Below, one piece after another: positions 1 through 5,305 of a stretch of 5,305 bases of DNA (positions are counted from its first letter, which is position 1; each line of letters starts with the position of its first letter). The translations under genes and the position numbers were made by a program. The notes under the pieces were generated by a model. That model saw nothing but the letters and a program-made list of their open reading frames with translations, made no database searches and was not told the DNA's origin. The stretch is from Clostridiales bacterium (GTDB taxonomy: Bacteria; Bacillota; Clostridia; Monoglobales; Firm-18), in NCBI GenBank assembly GCA_031255355.1, contig JAIRSR010000040.1, positions 1 to 5,305 of the forward strand. The letters run 5' to 3'.

Positions 1-1179
1 CAACTTAAATGCGTTTTCCCCCGTCAGAACACCGCCGCCATGCGCCGTGATTTCCTCTATGTAACCGTTGAGAATGGAAAGCCCTTGATCGATCGTCTTG
101 TCAAAACTTTCCTCCTCTTTTAGTACAATCCGTTTGATGTACGCCGATTTTTCCGCCAACTCCGGGTAAGCGTCCGCGTTTTCCTCGATGACGGTATCCA
201 CAACGCTGTGCAAAAAGGTTTCCTTAATGCCAATCAGTTTGCCGTGACGCGCCGCGCGGCGCAAAAGCCTGCGGAGTACGTAACCGCGCCCCTCATTGGA
301 CGGCACAACGCCGTCGCTGATCATAAACACCGTTCCGCGAATATGGTCTGTAATGACGCGCAAAGAAACGTCGCCGTCCGCGTCCGCGCCGTAAGCGGTA
401 CCCGCGATTTTACAGACGTGACGCATAATGCGCCGCACCGTATCCACCTCGAACAGGCTGTTGACCCCTTGCATGATCGCCGCGAGCCGCTCTATGCCCA
501 TGCCCGTGTCGATATTTGGATTGGCAAGACGGTTGTAATTCCCCGCCTCGTCCTTGTCGAATTGCGTAAAGACAAGGTTCCAAAACTCCACAAACCTGTC
601 ACAGTCACAGCCTACGGCACAGTCGGGACTGCCGCAGCCGTGTTCCTCTCCCCTGTCGAAGTAAATCTCAGAGCACGGCCCGCACGGGCCCGTACCGATT
701 TCCCAAAAATTATCCTCTTTCCCCAAACGGACGATACGATCCGCAGCAACGCCGACCTCATTCACCCAAATACCGCCTGTTTCGTCGTCGTCCTCGTAGA
801 TACTCACCCACAGACGGTCTACGGGCAAGCGCATTTCTTGCGTGACAAACTCCCACGCCCACGCCGTTGCCTCGCGCTTAAAATAATCGCCGAAACTGAA
901 ATTGCCCAGCATCTCAAAATAGGTGCCGTGACGCGCCGTCTTTCCCACCCGCTCAATATCGGGCGTGCGGATACACTTTTGGCACGTCGTCACCCGTTTG
1001 GACGGCGGCGATTCCTTTCCGGTAAAGTACGGCTTGAGCGGCGCCATTCCCGCGTTAATCAGCAACAGAGAGTTATCGCCGCGCGGCACCAGCGGAAAAC
1101 TCGGCAGCCGCAAATGCCCCTTGCTCTCAAAAAAAGAAAGGTATCGTTCCCTGATTTCGTTAAGTCCCGGTTTTTCCAT
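1..1179 (-). CDS. alaS: Alanyl-tRNA synthetase, N-terminal 393 residues (3' end outside window)
   Basis: This class II synthetase activates alanine with ATP and charges tRNA-Ala in the cytoplasm. The protein begins MEKPGLNEIRERYLSFF and carries the AlaRS signatures in order. These are INAGMAPLKPYF (residues 41-52), the motif 2 region RHGTYFEMLGNFSFGDYF (83-100), GTGPCGPCSEIYFD (162-175), a cysteine-rich insert with Cys182, 187, 191 and 193, FVEFWNLVF (196-204), IDTGMGIER (223-231) and the motif 3 region GRGYVLRRLLRRAARHG (297-313). The window ends just before the expected editing domain with its HxxxH site, so about 480 C-terminal residues are missing. The ATG at 1179 is the standard AlaRS start. 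A weak ribosome binding site (GGGGTGTGAG, 1198 down to 1189) lies 9 nt upstream. The gene diverges from the essC unit. There is no frameshift, and all core aminoacylation motifs visible here are intact, so this should be the housekeeping enzyme. The identification is firm. Confidence 0.98.
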   Translation of the reverse strand, partial: MEKPGLNEIRERYLSFFESKGHLRLPSFPLVPRGDNSLLLINAGMAPLKPYFTGKESPPSKRVTTCQKCIRTPDIERVGKTARHGTYFEMLGNFSFGDYFKREATAWAWEFVTQEMRLPVDRLWVSIYEDDDETGGIWVNEVGVAADRIVRLGKEDNFWEIGTGPCGPCSEIYFDRGEEHGCGSPDCAVGCDCDRFVEFWNLVFTQFDKDEAGNYNRLANPNIDTGMGIERLAAIMQGVNSLFEVDTVRRIMRHVCKIAGTAYGADADGDVSLRVITDHIRGTVFMISDGVVPSNEGRGYVLRRLLRRAARHGKLIGIKETFLHSVVDTVIEENADAYPELAEKSAYIKRIVLKEEESFDKTIDQGLSILNGYIEEITAHGGGVLTGENAFKL

Positions 1180-1206
1180 AGTAAAATACTCACACCCCGA
1201 TTATCC

Positions 1207-1232
1207 GACCCGCCCGAACTGCGGGACAGGTC
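1207..1232 (-). promoter_or_regulatory. Strong stem-loop in the alaS leader
   Basis: Read on the minus strand, GACCTGTCCCG (1232 to 1222) pairs with CGGGCGGGTC (1216 to 1207) around the loop CAGTT. This gives ten pairs, one of them G-U, with a single bulged T. The element covers about nt 13-38 of the predicted alaS leader and ends 27 nt before the start codon, so it does not itself cover the ribosome binding site. No run of T follows, so it is not an intrinsic terminator. It could be a transcript-stabilising hairpin, a protein-binding site or a DNA operator. The pairing is visible in the sequence; the function is unknown. Confidence 0.6.
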
Positions 1233-1250
1233 AAGTATAGTTATTTTAAT

Positions 1251-1279
1251 ATTGTATTATTTTTCTATAACAATGTCAA
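1251..1279 (-). promoter_or_regulatory. Predicted sigma-A promoter of alaS
   Basis: On the minus strand a perfect -35 box TTGACA (1279 to 1274) is followed after exactly 17 nt by TACAAT (1256 to 1251), a near-consensus -10. The spacer is very AT-rich. The predicted transcription start is an A near 1244, which gives a leader of about 65 nt before the alaS ATG. Box match, spacing and position agree, but no expression data support it. Confidence 0.85.
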
Positions 1280-1342
1280 GAAATTTTTCAGACGAAGTTC
1301 TTTTCTTTTGAAACATTTTTTGACATTTTGCGCGAAAAACTA

Positions 1343-1371
1343 TTGACAAAAACGGCAGAAAATGTTAAAAT
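1343..1371 (+). promoter_or_regulatory. Predicted sigma-A promoter of the small ORF-essC unit
   Basis: A perfect TTGACA (1343-1348) is followed by a 17-nt spacer and TAAAAT (1366-1371). A TG at 1363-1364, one base before the -10, makes an extended -10 element. The predicted start is an A near 1378. This would be a strong constitutive-type promoter for the 49-codon ORF and essC, with a leader of about 120 nt. Its -35 box lies 63 bp from the -35 box of the divergent alaS promoter, so the two are back to back without overlapping. Confidence 0.85.
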
Positions 1372-1383
1372 ATCTTCACATTA

Positions 1384-1405
1384 TATGCGCGGTATACGCG
1401 CGGTA
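1384..1405 (+). repeat. Tandem 11-bp repeat at the start of the essC leader, also able to fold
   Basis: TATGCGCGGTA (1384-1394) is followed directly by TACGCGCGGTA (1395-1405), matching at 10 of 11 bases. The same stretch can fold as GCGCG (1387-1391) pairing with CGCGC (1397-1401) around the loop GTATA. It lies about 6-27 bases after the predicted transcription start. An 11-bp period is close to one helical turn, as expected for an operator bound by two protein subunits. A 5' RNA hairpin is the alternative. The repeat is directly visible; its role is inferred. Confidence 0.6.
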
Positions 1406-1451
1406 GATATACAGCCGAGACACGGCACAGGCGTTACGCGGCGGCGGTGTT

Positions 1452-1470
1452 TTTCGGTAGTTTGCCGAAA
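1452..1470 (+). promoter_or_regulatory. Leader hairpin upstream of the small ORF ribosome binding site
   Basis: TTTCGG (1452-1457) pairs with CCGAAA (1465-1470) across a 7-nt loop and can be extended outward by two G-U pairs (1450-1451 with 1471-1472). It ends about 17 nt before the Shine-Dalgarno of the 49-codon ORF. An alternative stem, GCCG (1464-1467) with CGGC (1476-1479), excludes it, so two conformations are possible. No T-run follows, so it is not a terminator. Confidence 0.45.
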
Positions 1471-1486
1471 GGTTCCGGCTTGGGAT

Positions 1487-1493
1487 AGGGTGG
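1487..1493 (+). promoter_or_regulatory. Ribosome binding site of the 49-codon ORF
   Basis: AGGGTGG lies 6 nt before the ATG at 1500, a suitable distance for initiation. It is what favours this start over the internal in-frame ATG at 1542, whose upstream GGTGA sits too close to that codon. Confidence 0.6.
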
Positions 1494-1499
1494 TAAATC

Positions 1500-1649
1500 A
1501 TGGCCGACAGCGGCGAAAGAAACGGTAAAAAAAGCGGTGAAATGAAAGTCAAAATAAAAGCAGCGATTGAAAGCCTAACGAAAAATTTTCCGGCGCTTCG
1601 GGCGGCGTTTTTCCCGGTTCGGTTCGTGAAAAAGGGGGGCGGGGAATAG
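1500..1649 (+). CDS. Small basic protein (49 aa) coupled to essC, function unknown
   Basis: I do not recognise this protein. It starts MADSGERNGKKSGEMKVK, continues through a mixed hydrophobic/basic middle (KAAIESLTKNFPALRAAF, 20-37) and ends FVKKGGGE. It has 11 Lys/Arg against 5 Asp/Glu, no Cys, no WXG motif, and no hydrophobic run long enough for a membrane helix or signal peptide. Residues 16-30 could form an amphipathic helix. Support for translation comes from a ribosome binding site 6 nt upstream, its position as the first ORF after a strong promoter, and a TAG stop (1647-1649) that shares its last base with the essC GTG, the classic arrangement for translational coupling. It is much shorter than EsaB/YukD or WXG100 proteins and resembles neither. 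It may be a small T7SS accessory protein, or a leader ORF whose translation opens the essC start. Confidence 0.6.
   Translation: MADSGERNGKKSGEMKVKIKAAIESLTKNFPALRAAFFPVRFVKKGGGE
1633..1639 (+). promoter_or_regulatory. essC ribosome binding site within the end of the small ORF
   Basis: The purine run AGGGGGG, continued by CGGGG, lies 9 nt before the GTG at 1649 and fixes that codon as the essC start. It abuts a possible stem of TTTTTC (1608-1613) with GAAAAA (1628-1633). Ribosomes finishing the small ORF would open this stem, which fits translational coupling. Confidence 0.65.
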
Positions 1650-4600
1650 TGGGCTTTTTTCTTCGTGTGTTTTACGCGGATCAAGTGCGGGAGGCGGATT
1701 TGGACGAAACGCCCGCTTTGACAATCGGCGGCGGCAAAAAGAGCGATGTGTTGATTCCGATTCCCGGCTTCAAAATAAAAACCTCTGTGAAAGTGACGAA
1801 CATCGGCGTTTCCGCCAAGGCAAGCGCGGACGTTCAAATCGGCGGCACGGCGGCGAAAAAGGGGTTGCTTGCCCCGAACGATTCCTGCGTGATCAGCCGT
1901 TCCCCCCTCGTAGCGCTGACGTTGTATGAAAAGGTCAAGGATTCGCCGAAAACGGTGGATTTCTCTAAGGTCAGTTCCGTCACGATCGGGCGCAATCCCG
2001 AAAATAATATCCGTCTGAAATCGGGAAAGGTTTCGGGCAATCACGCTAAAATCGAGAAAATCGGCGGCGTTTTGACGCTTACGGACGACAGCACCAACGG
2101 CACCTATGTCAACGGTACACGCATCAAAGAACATACCCTGCAAAGCGGCGACGTGATTTTTATCGCGGGGTACCGGCTGATTTTCAACAACAATATCCTG
2201 TTTTTCCGCAACGTCGGCTGTGACCTCACGCTTACCCCCGCGAAACCGCCGGAGGAACCTGCCGAACGCGGCTATCCGTACTTCCAAGTATCACCGCGTC
2301 TGAACAGGCAGTTGCCGTCCGGCGAGGTGGAAATTCAACCGCCGCCGAACATCGGCGCGAAGCCTGAAATCAGTTGGCTTTCCGTCCTGTTGCCCCCGGT
2401 CGCGTTGGTCGCCGTTATGGGCGGCGTCGCCTACATGACGCGCAATATGGCGACATTGCTGTACACCGCGCCCATGACGCTGATTGGCATTGTTGTATCG
2501 ATCGTCAACTACACGGGTCAGCGCAAAAAGCACCGCAAGGCGGCAACCGCGCGGGCGCGGAAGTATACGGAGCATTTGGAAGCGGTACGCGCGGAGTTAT
2601 CCGAAAAGCGCGACGCGCAAAAGGAAATATTGACGGCGGTCCACCCCGCGCCGGCGGATTGCTTGACGATCGCGCGGGAGCGGGAGGGCAGGTTGTGGGA
2701 ACGCCGCCCCTCGGAACAGGATTTTATGACTTTGAAATTAGGCTTGGGCGAAACACCATTCCGCGTTACCGTTAAAATCCCGAAAGTCGGCATCTCGATC
2801 GAGGAGGACGCGTTGGCTTCCGAGCCGGAAAAAATCGCGAAGCAGTATCAAACGGTATCGGGCGTCCCCGTTTGCGTCGATTTGAAATCACACCCGCTCG
2901 TCGGCGTGATCGGCAACCGTAGTGACGTGATTCTGACCGCGAAAAACCTGTTGGTGCAACTCGCGGCGCATCATTCCTATGAGGAAGTGAAAATCATAAC
3001 GCTGTACAACAAGACGGAGGCCGCAGAATGGTCGTGGTGCAGGTGGCTTCCCCATGCGTGGGACGACAGCCGCGCGGCGCGGTATATCGCCGACGATAAG
3101 GCTTCCGCGTCGTCACTCTTGAAAGAATTTGCGGAAACGATAAAACAGCGCGAAAACGAACTGAAAGAGGAAAGCAACAGGGAAAAACGCGCGGCGTTGC
3201 CCTTCCTCCTCTTTGTGATTACGGATAAGGCGTTTATCGAAAACGAAACGATCATGCGCTATTTGACGCGGAACGATACCGCACTCGGCATCGGCGCGTT
3301 ATTGCTGTTTGACGAACATACCAATATCGAGGTCGAGGCGGAAAAACTGCTCCTCGTTCACGCGGAAAACGAAATGGGGGCTGTGTATCCCGCAAGCAAC
3401 GTAAGCGACGCGAAAAAATTCAGCATCGAGAACATCAGTAATCAGCAGTTGGACGCGTTCGCGCGGGATTTGGCGCCCATACGCATTAAATCAAGCGTTT
3501 CTGACAGCCGTCTGCCGAACTGCGTCACGTTCCTACAGGGGTACCGCGTCAAAAAAGCGGAGGAGTTGAATATCGGCGCGTATTGGGAGAGCGCCGCGCC
3601 GCATAAAAACCTAACCGTACCGATTGCCGCGCGGGAAAACGGCGACGCTTTTTTGTTCAATATCCTGTGGGGCGGCGGCGTGGACTTCCACGGCCCGCAT
3701 GGGTTGGTCGCGGGGACGACGCGTTCCGGCAAATCGGAATTGGTACAGACGTGGATTCTCTCTATGGCGGTGCGTTTTTCACCCAAAGATGTATCCTTTG
3801 TACTAATCGATTGGAAAGGCACAAGTTTGATTTCACCGTTTCGGACGCTGCCGCATATTGCGGGTACGATTTCCAACATCGACAAAAACACGCGGCGTAA
3901 TTTTATCGCGTTGGAGCGGGAACTGCACCGGCGGCAAACGCTGTTTGATCAATACGCCGTCAACGATATTAAGGCGTACAAACAACTCTATAGTGTGGGG
4001 AAAACGGAGGAACCGCTCTCTTACCTCATCCTCGTGATTGACGAGTTCGCGGAGGTGCGAAAGGAAATCCCCGAATTTATCCCCGCGCTGGACAGCATTT
4101 TCGCCAAAGGCGCGTCGCTCGGCGTGTTCGCGGTCATCGCGACGCAGGAGCCGAACAGCGTGGTAACGGATAAAATGTTGGCAAACACCCGCTTCCGTTG
4201 GTGCTTGAAAGTATCGGGTCCGCAACAGAGCAGGGAAATGATCGGCAGGCCGGACGCGTCCAAAATCACCGTACCGGGGCGCGGTTACATAAAAATCGGC
4301 GATAATGAAATCTTTGAATCGGTGCAATCCTATTGGAGCGGCGCGCCGTACAACCCTAACGCCAAAGCCGAAACGGTATCCAGCGTGAAAATCACCACGG
4401 TAGACCTCGGCGGGACGCGCCATAAGTGCGAGAGCCTTGAAAAAACTGCGGGCTTTACCGCGGAGAAAAATGAAATCGACGCTGTAGTGCAGCAAATCGC
4501 GGCATACGCAAAGGAAAATAACCTCGAAAAAGCGCGGGCGGTATGGGCGCCGCCGCTCAAAGAACTCCTCCCTCTTTCGGAGGTATTGGACGAGCGGGAA

Positions 4601-5305
4601 ATTTTCAACGGCGCGGCGTGGCAAAACCGTTCGGACGGACTGCGCCCCGCGATTGGACTGTTGGACGACCCGATGACGCAAGCGCAAGAGCCGTTCCGTC
4701 CCGACATTACAGAGGACGGGAATATCGTGGTGTTCGGTGCGCCGCAAACGGGCAAAACCACCCTGTTGCAGACGCTCGCGCTGTCACTCGCGCTGTCCTA
4801 CTCCCCCGACGAGGTCAATATTTACGCGATGGACTTCGGCAGTTGGGAACTTTCGCCGCTTGCCGCTCTGCCCCACGCGGGCGGGGTCGCGCTGGGCAGT
4901 GAGGACGAGAAAATCAGAAGTTTATCGCGCCTGTTGCTGAATATACTCGCACAACGCCGCCAAGGGTTCACGGAACACGGCGTGAACGGCATTGCCGCTT
5001 ACAGCAAGGCGATTGGCAAGCCTGTGCCGTACATCGTGCTGTTGTTGGACGATTTCGCCCCTGTGCCGGAGCAGTACCCCGATTTAACGCCGTTCTTTAC
5101 TACCTTGGTGCGAAGCGGCGGCGGTTACGGTATGTTCCTCGTCGCTACGGCGACCGCAATCAGCGGAGTACACTATCAAATCCGTCAAAACATCAAGCAG
5201 ACGATCGCGTTGCAGATGATTGACAAAACCGATTATATGGAAATTGTGGGGCGCGTAGAGAGCGACCTCGCCAAAATCATGGGGCGCGGCCTCATTCGCG
5301 GCAAC
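1649..5305 (+). CDS. essC: Type VII secretion FtsK/SpoIIIE-family ATPase EssC (C-terminus outside window)
   Basis: EssC is the membrane-anchored motor that recognises and exports WXG100-type substrates in Firmicute type VII secretion. The visible 1219 residues follow the family layout. A degenerate FHA-like module spans about 1-95. A second FHA domain at about 105-185 has the conserved GR (114-115), SxxH (S129, H132) and NG (150-151, 155-156). Two membrane helices lie at about 244-263 and 268-288, followed by a charged, probably helical stretch. A degenerate ATPase-like domain at about 400-560 has HSYEEVKI (442-449) and RWLPHAWDD (465-473) but no P-loop. FtsK domain 1 has Walker A GTTRSGKS (689-696) and Walker B LILVIDE (793-799). 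FtsK domain 2 has Walker A GAPQTGKT (1030-1037) and Walker B IVLLLDD (1129-1135). Family members are about 1,480 residues, so the third ATPase domain is missing at the right edge. The GTG is the only plausible start, because the frame closes at 1568-1570 and no ATG lies between. Domain 1 deviates from the usual family pattern (Arg692 in the P-loop; DWKGTS where a glycine-rich DxKGG is common). Identification is firm; the substrates are unknown. Confidence 0.95.
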   Translation, partial: MGFFLRVFYADQVREADLDETPALTIGGGKKSDVLIPIPGFKIKTSVKVTNIGVSAKASADVQIGGTAAKKGLLAPNDSCVISRSPLVALTLYEKVKDSPKTVDFSKVSSVTIGRNPENNIRLKSGKVSGNHAKIEKIGGVLTLTDDSTNGTYVNGTRIKEHTLQSGDVIFIAGYRLIFNNNILFFRNVGCDLTLTPAKPPEEPAERGYPYFQVSPRLNRQLPSGEVEIQPPPNIGAKPEISWLSVLLPPVALVAVMGGVAYMTRNMATLLYTAPMTLIGIVVSIVNYTGQRKKHRKAATARARKYTEHLEAVRAELSEKRDAQKEILTAVHPAPADCLTIAREREGRLWERRPSEQDFMTLKLGLGETPFRVTVKIPKVGISIEEDALASEPEKIAKQYQTVSGVPVCVDLKSHPLVGVIGNRSDVILTAKNLLVQLAAHHSYEEVKIITLYNKTEAAEWSWCRWLPHAWDDSRAARYIADDKASASSLLKEFAETIKQRENELKEESNREKRAALPFLLFVITDKAFIENETIMRYLTRNDTALGIGALLLFDEHTNIEVEAEKLLLVHAENEMGAVYPASNVSDAKKFSIENISNQQLDAFARDLAPIRIKSSVSDSRLPNCVTFLQGYRVKKAEELNIGAYWESAAPHKNLTVPIAARENGDAFLFNILWGGGVDFHGPHGLVAGTTRSGKSELVQTWILSMAVRFSPKDVSFVLIDWKGTSLISPFRTLPHIAGTISNIDKNTRRNFIALERELHRRQTLFDQYAVNDIKAYKQLYSVGKTEEPLSYLILVIDEFAEVRKEIPEFIPALDSIFAKGASLGVFAVIATQEPNSVVTDKMLANTRFRWCLKVSGPQQSREMIGRPDASKITVPGRGYIKIGDNEIFESVQSYWSGAPYNPNAKAETVSSVKITTVDLGGTRHKCESLEKTAGFTAEKNEIDAVVQQIAAYAKENNLEKARAVWAPPLKELLPLSEVLDEREIFNGAAWQNRSDGLRPAIGLLDDPMTQAQEPFRPDITEDGNIVVFGAPQTGKTTLLQTLALSLALSYSPDEVNIYAMDFGSWELSPLAALPHAGGVALGSEDEKIRSLSRLLLNILAQRRQGFTEHGVNGIAAYSKAIGKPVPYIVLLLDDFAPVPEQYPDLTPFFTTLVRSGGGYGMFLVATATAISGVHYQIRQNIKQTIALQMIDKTDYMEIVGRVESDLAKIMGRGLIRGN

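Larger units (their letters stand above)
1378..1499 (+). other. Predicted 5' leader of the small ORF-essC transcript
   Basis: About 120 nt lie between the predicted transcription start and the first start codon. Besides the tandem repeat at its head, the leader holds GCCG/CGGC (1414-1417 with 1423-1426), a hairpin at 1452-1470 and possible long-range pairing of AGCCG (1413-1417) with CGGCT (1476-1480). The long-range pairing would compete with the local hairpin at 1414-1426. I compared it by eye with common riboswitch cores (c-di-GMP-I, TPP, cobalamin, fluoride, T-box) and recognised none. It may be an uncharacterised regulatory leader or simply a GC-rich untranslated region. Confidence 0.4.

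Noticed and set aside
208..1311. Plus-strand open frame of 367 codons antisense to alaS
   Set aside because: It lies opposite the unmistakable AlaRS reading frame, has an Arg/His/Pro-rich composition typical of a GC-rich antisense shadow, and runs through the alaS promoter.
1180..1345. T-box riboswitch upstream of alaS
   Set aside because: The leader from the predicted promoter is only about 65 nt, and no T-box consensus or terminator/antiterminator pair is visible on the minus strand.
1328..1528. 66-codon plus-strand ORF beginning inside the promoter region
   Set aside because: Its start lies upstream of the predicted -35 box and transcription start, it has no ribosome binding site, and it overlaps the better-supported 49-codon ORF in another frame.
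1590..1615. Possible intrinsic terminator or attenuator (GC-rich stretch followed by TTTTT) inside the small ORF
   Set aside because: The GC-rich part forms only about a 3-bp stem ahead of the five Ts, too weak for a terminator, and it lies within coding sequence.
1631..1644. G-rich run as a G-quadruplex
   Set aside because: There are only two G tracts, not four. It is fully explained as a strong Shine-Dalgarno.
1571..1648. Extension of essC upstream of GTG 1649
   Set aside because: The frame is open back to the TGA at 1568-1570, but it contains no ATG, GTG or TTG start codon with a ribosome binding site. The strong site at 1633-1639 points to 1649.
1376..2287. Minus-strand open frame of 303 codons opposite the essC 5' end and small ORF
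   Set aside because: The opposite strand encodes a clear FHA domain. This frame has no recognisable domain and an arginine-rich shadow composition.
3833..4747. Minus-strand open frame of 304 codons opposite the essC ATPase region
   Set aside because: It is antisense to intact FtsK-domain coding sequence and very Arg/His-rich, consistent with codon bias creating a stop-free shadow.
1..5305. CRISPR array, insertion sequence, tRNA or rRNA gene
   Set aside because: No regularly spaced repeats, transposase frame, terminal inverted repeats or cloverleaf sequences were seen. The window is filled by alaS, essC and their shared regulatory gap.

Overview
The window holds two large, divergently transcribed genes, both cut by a window edge, with a compact regulatory region between them. 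Positions 1-1179 (minus strand) encode the N-terminal 393 residues of alanyl-tRNA synthetase (alaS). Positions 1649-5305 (plus strand) encode the first 1219 residues of an EssC/YukBA-type type VII secretion ATPase: two N-terminal FHA-like modules, two membrane helices, a degenerate ATPase-like domain and two FtsK/SpoIIIE domains. The third ATPase domain is expected beyond the right edge. The essC frame is open and unbroken across the window and begins with GTG.

The organism is most likely a Bacillota member, probably of the Clostridia. The evidence is the FHA-bearing EssC architecture (actinobacterial EccC lacks the FHA pair), the Firmicute-like cysteine-rich stretch of AlaRS, strong sigma-A-type promoters (TTGACA-17-TACAAT and TTGACA-17-TAAAAT) and purine-rich Shine-Dalgarno sites. 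The genes are GC-rich and the intergenic promoter core is AT-rich. No closer assignment is possible from sequence alone.

The region at 1180-1499 contains, right to left, a predicted alaS promoter (1251-1279) and a short leader of about 65 nt with a strong 10-bp stem-loop (1207-1232). Left to right it contains a predicted essC-side promoter (1343-1371) and a leader of about 120 nt. That leader starts with an 11-bp tandem duplication that can also fold (1384-1405) and has a further hairpin at 1452-1470.

Between the leader and essC lies an easily missed 49-codon gene (1500-1649). It has its own ribosome binding site, and its TAG stop overlaps the essC GTG start by one base. The predicted transcript therefore reads promoter, structured leader, small basic peptide, essC. 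None of the usual accessory genes (WXG100/EsxA, EsaB/YukD, EssA, EssB) lies upstream in this window. Any partners must be downstream or elsewhere. The coupled small ORF and its structured leader are the most novel elements here.
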